Of a stretch of DNA of 64,000 nucleotides, positions 34,073 to 43,150 are shown piece after piece. The notes below the pieces were generated by a model. The model did not search any database, was not told the DNA's origin, and was given only the letters and a program-made list of their open reading frames with translations. The stretch lies in the NCBI GenBank assembly GCA_947488345.1, contig CANKZQ010000001.1, positions 186,001 through 250,000 of the forward strand, in the 5' to 3' direction. Each line of letters opens with the position of its first letter. Position 1 is the first letter of the stretch. Source of the stretch: an uncultured Flavobacteriaceae bacterium (GTDB taxonomy: Bacteria > Bacteroidota > Bacteroidia > Flavobacteriales > Flavobacteriaceae). A program made the translations under genes and the position numbers.

Positions 34073-36595
34073 TTAGTTCTTTGGTGACATAGCATCATCA
34101 TTATCTCCAACCGATAACAAATTTGCAAACAATTTATAAGCCCCAGGCACGCCCGCTGGTAACTCTCTAAAAAAACTTAATCCGGTGTAAATAAAATTTC
34201 CCTTGCCATATTTAGCAATCAGTAAACTGCCTTTTTTAACGCTTTCGCCTTTATCGTTCATTGCTAATAACGGGGTAAATTCTTGAGACCATTCACTCGG
34301 AAAATATAAGCCACGTTCTTGCACCCAACCTTCAAAGTCTTCCGCTTTTATTTTATTCGGAAAATTCATGACTTCATGGTTTGGAGCCAAGAAAGTAACT
34401 TTGGCGTTTTCGTCAGTCACACGATCTCGAGATAATTTCAGAGCATATGGAGCAACCTGTGTCACTTTTTGTCGTCTGCTTGTGTTGTATTGTACGACTA
34501 ATGTTCCTCCATTCTCAACATATTTGTGCAAAGCAGCTTGGTAAAATTTTGCGGCGTCATCTATATTATAAGTTCGTAAGCCTAAAACAATGGCATCGTA
34601 ATTTTGTAGTTCAGCTGAAGCAATTTCATCACTTTTCAACTCTGTAACTTTATAACCAATTTGTCGCAAACTTTCTGGTATATTATCTCCAGCTCCTTGA
34701 ATATATCCAATGTGTTGTCCTTTCTTTTTAATTGCTAAACGCACTACCTTCACTTCACTTGGCAACAATACCGTTTGAGAAGGAATATGATCATAATTTA
34801 TCTCAACTATTTCGTGAGCATAGGACTGATTATTAATAACAAAATTTGGCTTTATCATATTTACGACAGTGTCATCTTTTGTTGAATTCAATAAAAAAGT
34901 CAGCGTTTTCTCTTCTCCTTTTTTTGAAAGACTCACATCTTTTATTCGTGGTCGAGCGCTCCACCCAGATGGCAAATCAAAATTTATATAACCTTGTATA
35001 TCATCTTTATATGCCTTAATTGTTACCCGAACCTCAATGGCCTCTTTTGGCTTTGAAATAACAATTTTTGCATCCGTTTTCACCGAGACTGTTGGAATAA
35101 TTTCAAATGGTTTGTACAATTCTCCTTTATCAGGTTTCGAATACCTGTAAACTACGGGTTTCATGATTGTGACAGGAGTACCCTCTATTTCCAAATTGAA
35201 ATCTACGGTCACACCCCTTGGTGTTTCTGGAATACCAATTAACTCCTTATTGGTCACAGTATACATTCCTAAGGTTCCTTTATTTTGAAGCCAATATGGA
35301 GTGGTATATTGAAGGTTTCTTGATGCTAAATACAATGAATCTTTCATTGTTTTCTTGACATTATTTTCTAATACCATATTTTTAGAAGCAGCAGTTTTTT
35401 GGGTAGAAATTTTTACCGATTTTAAAACAATGTTAGCGGCACTTCTGTTCAATGCTTCTAAAGAGAGCATCATTTTTTCATTTCCAGTAATTTTCGAGTC
35501 ACTTGCAGAGACTTCTAGATACAATCCAGCACAAGATTCAATAATGGCCAATAATTCTTTTGATTTTATCGCTTTCCAATGGGCATCTTCTAGCTTTAAC
35601 ACCAATTGATAGGCTTCGACTAGTTTTGGCAAATGTTTAGAAGGGTCTTTAAAATTAAAATTCGCTTCAATATTTTTCAATATTTTTCCAATAGCCGTTC
35701 CTCCTTTTACACGTTTCCATGAGGTATCAATTCCATCAAAAATATTTGACTTGTTTTTAGGCAACGTCCCTTTTAACAATTCAACATATTCCTTTTCAGT
35801 ACCACGTTGTGTTAAGCGCCCAAATCCCTGACATAAATGTTGACTGCTGGCGATAGCAGCAACTTCATTGTTAGACAATCCTTTTAACGGATAATAAACT
35901 CCAGTATCAAAATTTAATAAATTACTTTTATCTGCTTTTTCAAACGCCTCTCTGCCACCATAAAAAAACCAATGTGTATTAAAGAATAATCGCGCAGGTT
36001 GCCATAGTTGAGTAGATCCTTTATGTGTTTTATAATTTATATCGTTTGCAAGATCAAACGCCTCCATGCTTAACATAGCCGAAGATGTATGATGCCCGTG
36101 TGTTCTCCCTGGTGTTCGATGATCAAAACGATTGATGATGACATCTGGCTTAAAGTTTCTAATTCGAGATACAACATCCTTTAAAACCTCATCTTTATTC
36201 CAAATAACCAAGGTTTCATCTGGATGCTTTGAATAGCCAAAATCATTGGCTCTTGTAAAAAATTGTTCGCCTCCATCGACACGTCGTGCACCCAATAATT
36301 CTTGCGTTCTTATAATACCGAGAGATTCTCGTATTTCAGGTCCGATCAAATTTTGACCGCCATCCCCTCTTGTCATTGAAAGATAGGCCGTTCTGGCTTT
36401 CACATGATTAGAGAAGTAAGAAATCAAGCGTGTATTTTCATCATCAGGATGCGCAGCCAGATATAAAACCGAACCTAAAAAGTTCAATTTTTGAACAGAC
36501 TCGTATATTTCAGAAGCATTTTGTTTACTAGGTTGTTGAGCTGATGATAGAGAGAAGAAAAAAACAAAAATCAGAAAATAAAAATTGGTTTTCAT
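34073..36595 (-). CDS. PIG-L (LmbE) family deacetylase with C-terminal GATase-like region
   Basis: About 840 residues. The ATG at 36595 is chosen because it puts a signal peptide first (MKTNFYFLIFVFFFSLSSAQ); an in-frame ATG at 36634 exists. The PIG-L domain (about 35-270) has the zinc motif AAHPDDE and a downstream TPGRTHGHHTSS with candidate ligand His. A middle beta-rich region of about 300 residues follows, and residues about 640-830 resemble a ThuA/GATase-like flavodoxin fold (NYDAIVLGLRTYN, GGTLVVQYN). It is likely a periplasmic de-N-acetylase of a GlcNAc-type sugar. It heads the symporter operon. Confidence 0.82.
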   Translation of the reverse strand: MKTNFYFLIFVFFFSLSSAQQPSKQNASEIYESVQKLNFLGSVLYLAAHPDDENTRLISYFSNHVKARTAYLSMTRGDGGQNLIGPEIRESLGIIRTQELLGARRVDGGEQFFTRANDFGYSKHPDETLVIWNKDEVLKDVVSRIRNFKPDVIINRFDHRTPGRTHGHHTSSAMLSMEAFDLANDINYKTHKGSTQLWQPARLFFNTHWFFYGGREAFEKADKSNLLNFDTGVYYPLKGLSNNEVAAIASSQHLCQGFGRLTQRGTEKEYVELLKGTLPKNKSNIFDGIDTSWKRVKGGTAIGKILKNIEANFNFKDPSKHLPKLVEAYQLVLKLEDAHWKAIKSKELLAIIESCAGLYLEVSASDSKITGNEKMMLSLEALNRSAANIVLKSVKISTQKTAASKNMVLENNVKKTMKDSLYLASRNLQYTTPYWLQNKGTLGMYTVTNKELIGIPETPRGVTVDFNLEIEGTPVTIMKPVVYRYSKPDKGELYKPFEIIPTVSVKTDAKIVISKPKEAIEVRVTIKAYKDDIQGYINFDLPSGWSARPRIKDVSLSKKGEEKTLTFLLNSTKDDTVVNMIKPNFVINNQSYAHEIVEINYDHIPSQTVLLPSEVKVVRLAIKKKGQHIGYIQGAGDNIPESLRQIGYKVTELKSDEIASAELQNYDAIVLGLRTYNIDDAAKFYQAALHKYVENGGTLVVQYNTSRRQKVTQVAPYALKLSRDRVTDENAKVTFLAPNHEVMNFPNKIKAEDFEGWVQERGLYFPSEWSQEFTPLLAMNDKGESVKKGSLLIAKYGKGNFIYTGLSFFRELPAGVPGAYKLFANLLSVGDNDDAMSPKN

Positions 36596-36712
36596 TGGAT
36601 AAATTGATAGTAGGTAGTTGACAAATCTAAACATAAAATTTAGCTTTCAAGACTAATTATGAAAACCTTAACATTTGTTATTAAGTTCTTATAATTGTGC
36701 GCTATTATTTTT

Positions 36713-36742
36713 TTGTAGCTTCGTTTAAATAAAATATATTTG
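36713..36742 (+). promoter_or_regulatory. Promoter of dnaN
   Basis: TTG at 36713-36715, 19 bases, TATATTTG at 36735-36742: a full match to the Bacteroidetes consensus. Expected start of transcription is near 36747, about 20 bases before the ATG. Confidence 0.82.
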
Positions 36743-36767
36743 TATTCCTTTTTAAAAAACATTTTTA

Positions 36768-37886
36768 ATGAAATTTATTGTTTCTAGTACGCAATTATTA
36801 AAACAACTTCAGATACTTGGAGGCGTTATAAATAGTAATAATACCTTACCTATTTTAGATAATTTTTTATTTGATCTAAGTAGTGACCAACTTAAGATTT
36901 CAGCTTCTGATCTTGAAACGACCATGAGTACAACAATTCCTGTTGAAGCTGATGAAGCTGGTTCAATTGCAGTACCAGCAAGACTTTTATTAGATATTTT
37001 AAAAACCTTTCCAGAACAACCTTTGACCTTTGTAGTAGAAGCTAATAATACTATTGAGATTAGTTCTGATAGCGGGAAATATGCCCTCGCTTACGCGGAT
37101 GGCGGCGAATTTCCAAAGGCGGTTGAATTAGAATCACCAAGTTCTACGACTATTGCTGGTGATATTTTAGCTACGGCGATTACAAAGACCATTTTCGCTT
37201 CAGGTAATGATGATCTTAGACCTGTTATGAGTGGTGTTTTCTTTCAGTTCTCGACCGAAAACTTAACTTTTGTGGCCACAGATGCGCATAAATTAGTAAA
37301 ATATGTGCGTACCGATGTATCTGCAAATGAAGTTGCTGAATTTATCATGCCGAAGAAACCACTCACCCTGCTAAAAAGTATTTTAGCATCGTCTAGTGAA
37401 GAAGTTACCATTGAATACAACGAATCAAACGCTAAATTTACGTTTGACAACAGTGTGCTTATTTGTAGACTCATTGATGGAAAATATCCAAATTATGATG
37501 CAGTTATTCCGAAAGAAAACCCCAATAAGTTAACACTAGATAGAGGTTCGTTTTTGAACGCGGTTCGAAGAGTATCGATTTTCTCGAGCAAAACTACACA
37601 TCAAATTCGTTTAAAAATGGCAGGTACTGAACTAAATATTTCTGCCGAGGATCTAGATTTTTCAAACAAAGCCGATGAGCGTTTACAATGTAGCTATGAT
37701 GGCGATGATATGCAAATAGGCTTTAATTCGCGCTTCCTATCAGAAATGTTAAGTAACTTAGGATCATCTGAAATTCTACTCGAAATGTCACTTCCAAATC
37801 GAGCGGGTATTTTAACCCCGATAGATGGCTTGGAAGAAGGAGAGCATGTGACCATGCTAGTCATGCCTGTTATGCTAAACAACTAA
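36768..37886 (+). CDS. dnaN: DNA polymerase III beta sliding clamp
   Basis: A 372-residue clamp with three similar domains (about 1-120, 125-245, 250-372) that closes as a dimer around DNA and tethers polymerase III. Recognisable segments are NNTLPILDNFLFDL, DDLRPVMSGVFFQF with TDAHKLVKY, and the C-terminal MPVMLNN (peptide-binding pocket side). dnaA is not adjacent, so this is not an origin-proximal dnaA-dnaN pair, as is usual in Bacteroidetes. A strong promoter precedes it. Confidence 0.95.
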   Translation: MKFIVSSTQLLKQLQILGGVINSNNTLPILDNFLFDLSSDQLKISASDLETTMSTTIPVEADEAGSIAVPARLLLDILKTFPEQPLTFVVEANNTIEISSDSGKYALAYADGGEFPKAVELESPSSTTIAGDILATAITKTIFASGNDDLRPVMSGVFFQFSTENLTFVATDAHKLVKYVRTDVSANEVAEFIMPKKPLTLLKSILASSSEEVTIEYNESNAKFTFDNSVLICRLIDGKYPNYDAVIPKENPNKLTLDRGSFLNAVRRVSIFSSKTTHQIRLKMAGTELNISAEDLDFSNKADERLQCSYDGDDMQIGFNSRFLSEMLSNLGSSEILLEMSLPNRAGILTPIDGLEEGEHVTMLVMPVMLNN

Positions 37887-38006
37887 CAAATACATTACAA
37901 AACAAGTCGAGAATATCCTTAATTAAAATCATTTGTTTGTTCTTTAACTCATACATATATTGAGTGTTTAGAACAATAAAATGTTCAAAACTCACGTTTT
38001 TTTAAA

Positions 38007-38014
38007 TATATTTG
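38007..38014 (+). promoter_or_regulatory. Candidate -7 box before the secreted paralogues
   Basis: TATATTTG, with TTC rather than TTG about 20 bases upstream (37984-37986). It would leave a leader of about 155 bases before the 38174 start. The 287-base gap between dnaN and that gene otherwise shows only AT-rich sequence. Confidence 0.45.
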
Positions 38015-38173
38015 CAAAAATTCCTGTTAATAAGTCTATTTATTGTTAATAACTTTTTTTCGATAAATTAAATTTGAGGGTAGGAATTTAATAATGCTAG
38101 TTGTTATATGTGTACGCGCACTATGTCAATTTGATTTTTAAGTGTGAAAACAATATTGAATAAAAATGTCTAC

Positions 38174-38866
38174 ATGATAAAGAAATTCCTCCCCTGCTTC
38201 ATTTTATTGATGTCTGCGGCTATGTTTGGTCAGACGGATTATTCTAAAATAACATTTAGCAGTAAAATATATAAATACAAAGAGACGAAACCAAAAACAA
38301 AAGATTTAGGTGTTAATAAGGAATTAATTGCCGATATCATTGAGTTGTTGGCTGATACGCTTTATTCTGAAAAAGATAAAACAGAAATCATTAATAAAAC
38401 ATGGCTTGCTTACACAGATCCAAAGACTTTTGATTTTGTCTATAAGGATTTTGCTATTAAAACCAATAAAAGTTGGGGGCAGGTAAACGCCAATGGAGAA
38501 ATGATTTTAGAACCAAATCCGTATTTAACGGAATGGACGATAAATGATAGTGAATACCCGTACTATCAAATTGCATTAAATAAAATTCTAGACTACTATA
38601 ACTTAATATCGTACGCTGATGATGTTTCTGCAGTAAAACCTTCATTTAAAGAATTATTGATTACTGAGAACCTAGATTTCAAGGAACCACATGAAGATGA
38701 TTGGGCCTATTCTTATTTGAAAAAAACTAATGATGAATTGGCAAAAAAGGGATTAGTAGCCTTAGTAACAAAAGGATATTACGACATTATAGTTTGTAAA
38801 CTAAAAAATAAAGACAAGTTGACTAGCCTGTTTAAGAAGATCAAATGGGATTTGGTAACCCCATGA
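38174..38866 (+). CDS. Secreted protein of unknown function (tandem paralogue 1)
   Basis: About 230 residues. The frame is open from a GTG at 38144, but the ATG at 38174 begins a proper signal peptide (MIKKFLPCFILLMSAAMFGQ) and is preferred. The mature part shares, in order, FDFVYKDFAI, ILEPNPYL.EWT, a W..SYL-type segment and a C-terminal KKIKWDLVTP with the next gene. No family is recognised. It is probably periplasmic or secreted. A terminator-like hairpin follows the gene, so the pair may be transcribed with attenuation or separately. Confidence 0.7.
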   Translation: MIKKFLPCFILLMSAAMFGQTDYSKITFSSKIYKYKETKPKTKDLGVNKELIADIIELLADTLYSEKDKTEIINKTWLAYTDPKTFDFVYKDFAIKTNKSWGQVNANGEMILEPNPYLTEWTINDSEYPYYQIALNKILDYYNLISYADDVSAVKPSFKELLITENLDFKEPHEDDWAYSYLKKTNDELAKKGLVALVTKGYYDIIVCKLKNKDKLTSLFKKIKWDLVTP

Positions 38867-38894
38867 CTTACAGTGTTTTAAAAGCATTGTGTCG

Positions 38895-38923
38895 AAAAAC
38901 CGTTTCGAATGGAACGGTTTTTG
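38895..38923 (+). terminator. Hairpin terminator between the two paralogues
   Basis: Stem AAAAACCGTT / AACGGTTTTT with an 8-base loop; the T stretch lies within the stem's right arm and continues briefly. Moderately strong. Confidence 0.65.
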
Positions 38924-38955
38924 AATGTTTAAACCTAAAATAAGATCATAACAAC

Positions 38956-39663
38956 ATGAAGAAGCTGTACTTCTTTCTATTCATACTCATTACTTCTGCG
39001 GTTGGCCTACAGGCCCAGCAAGAGAAGACACCTGATTATACGACCATAAAATTTAGGAGTTACCTAAAAGAATATAAAAAGAAAAAGCCATCTTTTGAAG
39101 GACTAAAAATAGATAAAGAAATGGTTGCCGATATCGTTCGACTATTAGGTAAGTCATTTTATTCTATAGAAGAGCGTGAAGAAATTACAGAAAAAATATG
39201 GCTCGCTTTTACCAATCCAAAGAAATTTGATTTTGTACATAAAGATTATGCCATACGTTCATTACCGAACTGGAGCAAGCCAAATTTTCAAGGTAAAATT
39301 GTATTAGAACCTAATCCATATTTAAAAGATTGGACGAAAGCCGATACTTCTTTAGACTATTTTAAAATTGCGATTCATAGAATTTTAACCTACGAAGGAT
39401 TAATGGGATACGGTGAAGATGCCCAAAACACTAGAAAATCTGCAAAAAAATTAAAATATGCCAAAAGGTTTCAATTTAGACCCGTGTATACAAAAGACTG
39501 GACAAACTCTTATTTGCAATCTCTAGTTCCTCAGGCAGCAGCAAAAGGAAACATATTAATGGTTACCGATGGTAATTATCAATTTATGATTGTTGAAGCC
39601 AAAAAACAATCAGAATTGCTAGAGTTGTTTAAAAGAATGAGATGGCGATTTATTGTCCCATAA
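38956..39663 (+). CDS. Secreted protein of unknown function (tandem paralogue 2)
   Basis: A 235-residue protein with signal peptide (1-20; LFILITSAVGLQAQ). It is homologous to the preceding gene along its whole length: KFRSYLKEYKKKKPSF, FDFVHKDYAI, VLEPNPYLKDWT, DWTNSYLQSL and a terminal RMRWRFIVP. The mature protein is more basic than paralogue 1. No known domain is recognised. The tandem arrangement indicates local duplication followed by divergence. A strong terminator follows. Confidence 0.75.
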   Translation: MKKLYFFLFILITSAVGLQAQQEKTPDYTTIKFRSYLKEYKKKKPSFEGLKIDKEMVADIVRLLGKSFYSIEEREEITEKIWLAFTNPKKFDFVHKDYAIRSLPNWSKPNFQGKIVLEPNPYLKDWTKADTSLDYFKIAIHRILTYEGLMGYGEDAQNTRKSAKKLKYAKRFQFRPVYTKDWTNSYLQSLVPQAAAKGNILMVTDGNYQFMIVEAKKQSELLELFKRMRWRFIVP

Positions 39664-39679
39664 GAGTCTTATGAACTAT

Positions 39680-39723
39680 AAAAAAAACAACTTTTTCAAA
39701 TTATGAAAAAGTTGTTTTTTTTA
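39680..39723 (+). terminator. Rho-independent terminator after paralogue 2
   Basis: Long stem (AAAAAACAACTTTTTCA / TGAAAAAGTTGTTTTTT) with a 5-base loop and a terminal T run. It lies just before the ACP phosphodiesterase start. Confidence 0.9.
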
Positions 39724-39736
39724 TACCTATTTTCAC

Positions 39737-40324
39737 ATGATGAATTTTTTAGCACATATCTATTTATCCAATGAAAATGAGCAGATAAAAATTGGCAATT
39801 TTATTGCCGATTCTATAAAAGGCAATCACTATTCTCATTTACCAGATGCCATTCAAAAAGGCATAAAATTACATCGAGAGATTGATCATTTTACGGATAC
39901 GCATAGCATTGTGCGCAAAAGCAAAAGAAGATTGCATGAAAGGTACCGTCATTATGATGGTGTCATTATAGATATTCTATACGATCATTTTCTGGCTAAG
40001 AATTGGAAGTCCTATAGCAATATTCCTTTAAAAGTATATACCCAAAATTTCTACGCTATCCTTGATAAGAATGTCGACGTGCTTCCCGATAAAGTAAAAA
40101 AAATGATGCACTATATGATTAAAGATGACTGGCTCTATAATTATGGCAACCTCGCGGGTATTGAAAGAGTCTTACAAGGAATGAATAGGCGCACAAAAAA
40201 TAAATCTCAAATGCATTTAGCAATAGAAGATTTAAAATTAAATTATAACGTTCTTGAACAGGACTTTGAACGTTTTTTTCAAGACCTAATTACCTTTACA
40301 AATAGCAAACTAAAAGAATTTTAA
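39737..40324 (+). CDS. acpH: Acyl-carrier-protein phosphodiesterase (DUF479)
   Basis: A 195-residue HD-like protein. It opens with the family signature MNFLAHIYLS, followed by KIGNFIADSIKG, HREIDHFTDTH and DGVIIDILYDHFLAKNW, whose His and Asp residues bind the metal. AcpH removes the 4'-phosphopantetheine arm from ACP. It precedes the gamma-glutamyltransferase by 2 bases, so the two are probably co-transcribed, though no functional link is obvious. Confidence 0.88.
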   Translation: MMNFLAHIYLSNENEQIKIGNFIADSIKGNHYSHLPDAIQKGIKLHREIDHFTDTHSIVRKSKRRLHERYRHYDGVIIDILYDHFLAKNWKSYSNIPLKVYTQNFYAILDKNVDVLPDKVKKMMHYMIKDDWLYNYGNLAGIERVLQGMNRRTKNKSQMHLAIEDLKLNYNVLEQDFERFFQDLITFTNSKLKEF

Positions 40325-40326
40325 CC

Positions 40327-42024
40327 ATGAAAAAATTATTACCTATTGTCTGTATTACCCTACTCTTCATTTGTTGTAAAAGAAACAATGAACCAGCAAC
40401 CGAAAAAGTTCATGGTTTAATAACAAACAAAGCGATGGTGGTATCTGCAAGAGTTGAAGCCTCAAAAATTGGTGCTGCTATTTTAGAAAAAGGTGGTAAT
40501 GCCTTTGATGCGATGGCCGCCACAGAGTTGGCATTAGCAGTGGCATATCCATATGCAGGAAATCTTGGAGGCGGTGGATTTATGGTATATAGAAAAGAAA
40601 ATGGAGAAATTGGCGGTATTGATTATAGAGAAAAAGCTCCGTTAGCTGCGAGTAAAGATATGTACTTAGATGAAAATGGTGATGTTATCAAAGGTAAAAG
40701 TACCCTGGGTGCGATGGCTATTGGTGTTCCTGGCACTGTGGCAGGGGTTTTCGCCGTGCATGAAAAACTAGGCTCACTTCCGATAGAAGATATCTTAACA
40801 CCCGTGATCGCGCTCGCTAAAAGAGGATTAGTTGTTACAAAAAAGCAAGAGGATAGAATAAAAAAATACCAGCCCTATTTTAGAAAGGTAAATACCGACA
40901 GTATTATTTTCGATCAACCTTGGAAGCACAATGACACGATAAAATATCCGGCATTAGCCGAAACTTTAACGCGTATTCTTCAGCATGGTAGAGACGAGTT
41001 TTATAAAGGTGAAACTGCTAAAAAACTGGCTGCGTTCATTCAAAAGAATGGTGGTATCATTACAGAAGAAGATCTAGCCAAATATGAAGTTAGATGGCGC
41101 GATCCTGTAACATTCAGCTATGACGATTTAAAAATCATTTCTATGTCTCCTCCATCCAGTGGAGGCACCTGCCTCGCTCAAATAATGAAAATGATAGAAC
41201 CTTATGACTTGCATTTGTATGGACATAATTCAGCGAAAGCAATTCAAGTTATTACAGAAGCCGAACGTCGCGCTTATGCTGATAGGAGTTTTTATCTAGG
41301 CGATCCTGATTTTGTACACATTCCAGTAGACACATTGATTAGTAAAGCGTATTTAGATCAACGTATGGCTTCTTTTTCATTTGATAAAGCAACCTTGTCA
41401 TCGGATGTCACACATGGTTCTGTGCAAGTCGTAGAAAGTGACGAAACAACACATTATTCGATTATAGATCAATTTGGTAATGCTATTTCTGCAACCACCA
41501 CCTTGAATGGGGCATACGGATCAAAATTATACAGTAGCGAGTTAGGGTTCTTTTTAAACAATGAAATGGATGATTTTAGCAGCAAGCCTGGTGTGCCTAA
41601 TATGTTTGGTTTACTTGGAGCTGAAGCAAATAGTATCGTTCCAGAAAAACGAATGCTGAGTTCGATGACTCCAACCATTGTAGAAAAAGATGGCAAACTA
41701 TTAATGAGTGTAGGTACACCAGGAGGTTCTACCATTATCACGTCTGTATTACAAACTATTCTCAACGTACATGAGTTTAAAATGACCATGCAAGAAGCCG
41801 TAAACGCACCAAGATTTCATCATCAATGGCTCCCTGATGTTATTTTGATGGAACCCAATTCATTTGATAAAAAATTAGTTGCAGAATTAAATGCGTTAGG
41901 ATACCCAACCAATGAAGAGCGTTCACCAGTGATTGGAAAAGTAGATGGTATTTTGATACTACCGAATGGAACTCTAGAAGGTGGGGCAGATAAGCGAGGC
42001 GACGATACTGCAGTGGGGTTCTAA
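40327..42024 (+). CDS. ggt: Gamma-glutamyltransferase, lipoprotein
   Basis: A 565-residue Ntn-hydrolase. The N-terminus looks like a lipoprotein signal (LLFICC). The large-subunit part has GGNAFDAM, NLGGGGFMVY and PSSGGT; autocleavage would occur before Thr374 in ETTHYSI, giving the small subunit, which contains LSSMTPTIV and GTPGGSTIIT. It cleaves gamma-glutamyl bonds of glutathione-like peptides in the periplasm. It is 12 bases upstream of an ATP-grasp ligase gene, an arrangement that hints at a shared gamma-glutamyl or peptide substrate. Confidence 0.93.
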   Translation: MKKLLPIVCITLLFICCKRNNEPATEKVHGLITNKAMVVSARVEASKIGAAILEKGGNAFDAMAATELALAVAYPYAGNLGGGGFMVYRKENGEIGGIDYREKAPLAASKDMYLDENGDVIKGKSTLGAMAIGVPGTVAGVFAVHEKLGSLPIEDILTPVIALAKRGLVVTKKQEDRIKKYQPYFRKVNTDSIIFDQPWKHNDTIKYPALAETLTRILQHGRDEFYKGETAKKLAAFIQKNGGIITEEDLAKYEVRWRDPVTFSYDDLKIISMSPPSSGGTCLAQIMKMIEPYDLHLYGHNSAKAIQVITEAERRAYADRSFYLGDPDFVHIPVDTLISKAYLDQRMASFSFDKATLSSDVTHGSVQVVESDETTHYSIIDQFGNAISATTTLNGAYGSKLYSSELGFFLNNEMDDFSSKPGVPNMFGLLGAEANSIVPEKRMLSSMTPTIVEKDGKLLMSVGTPGGSTIITSVLQTILNVHEFKMTMQEAVNAPRFHHQWLPDVILMEPNSFDKKLVAELNALGYPTNEERSPVIGKVDGILILPNGTLEGGADKRGDDTAVGF

Positions 42025-42036
42025 AAGAATGGTAAT

Positions 42037-42921
42037 ATGGACGTTGTTATTCTGACCGATCATAGATATGTACATCCAAAAGAAATAAATGTATATACTA
42101 AAAATGTGCTCTTAGAAGATGACCTTGTAATGAAGGCGCTTGAAAAACAAGGGCTTGAAGTAGCACGTATGGCCTGGGATGACCCAACATATGATTGGGC
42201 CTCCACAAAATATATACTCTTCAGATCGACTTGGGATTATTGTGACCGTTTCGATGAATTTTCTAAATGGCTCGATATAGCACGCAAACAAACGAAACTT
42301 TTAAACTCAGAGAAACTAATTCATTGGAATATTGATAAACACTACTTGCAAGAATTGGAAGAAAAAGGTGTGCGCTGTGCTCCAACATTATTTATAGAAA
42401 TGGGCCAACAAACGTCATTACAAACATTATATACAACATATAATTTGAACGAAACAGTGTTAAAACCCGCAATTTCTGGTGGTGCTCGCCACACTTATAA
42501 ACTTCAAAAAAATACGTTGAAAAAGTACGAAAGTATTTTTCAAGATCTCATTGCAAAGGAGGCAATGCTCTTACAGCCTTTTCAATACAACATTGTTGAA
42601 CAAGGAGAAATTTCGTTGGTACTTATCGATGGTAGATACACACATGCTGTCTTAAAAGTAGCCAAGGCCGGTGATTTTAGAGTACAAGACGATTTTGGTG
42701 GTAGCGTGCACCCTTATGAAGCTTCAAAAGAAGAAATCGCTTTCGCGGAAAGAGTCGTCGAAGCCTGCGATCCGAAACCTATATATGCCCGAGTAGACAT
42801 TTTTAGGGATAATGAAAATGCTCTTGCATTGGCGGAATTAGAATTGATAGAACCTGAACTTTGGTTTCGCCATCATCCAGTTGCGGCGGATATATTGGCA
42901 AAAGCCATCAAAAATTTATAA
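42037..42921 (+). CDS. ATP-grasp family ligase (glutathione synthetase/RimK-like)
   Basis: A 294-residue cytosolic protein with an ATP-grasp layout: N-terminal pre-ATP domain (DVVILTDHRYV; ILFRSTWDYCDRFDEF), a central lid region (VLKPAISGGARHTYKL, MLLQPFQYNI) and a metal-binding end (YARVDIF, LELIEPELWF). Such enzymes join a carboxylate to an amine with ATP, for example in peptide or glutathione synthesis. The substrate pair is not evident. It is directly downstream of ggt. Confidence 0.78.
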   Translation: MDVVILTDHRYVHPKEINVYTKNVLLEDDLVMKALEKQGLEVARMAWDDPTYDWASTKYILFRSTWDYCDRFDEFSKWLDIARKQTKLLNSEKLIHWNIDKHYLQELEEKGVRCAPTLFIEMGQQTSLQTLYTTYNLNETVLKPAISGGARHTYKLQKNTLKKYESIFQDLIAKEAMLLQPFQYNIVEQGEISLVLIDGRYTHAVLKVAKAGDFRVQDDFGGSVHPYEASKEEIAFAERVVEACDPKPIYARVDIFRDNENALALAELELIEPELWFRHHPVAADILAKAIKNL

Positions 42922-43150
42922 TCGCTATTTTTTGGAACACTATTTGACTTAGTCAACATATATGGCGTAAAGAGGTAATCAACTTCTATGAAACTAAACC
43001 TATTTTGGAATAAAAATAAGAACAATTACAAGGTATTTGGCTTGTTTTTTATACTTTCGCGCTGTTAAAATAAGAAATTACAATTGACTATTTGTCAATT
43101 TAAAATATCGCAATAGCTAACCCTTATATGCCAATTTGGCATTCACAATT

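Noticed and set aside
37887-38173. Possible small RNA or replication origin in the dnaN downstream gap
   Set aside because: The gap is AT-rich but lacks DnaA-box clusters and any stable hairpin with terminator.
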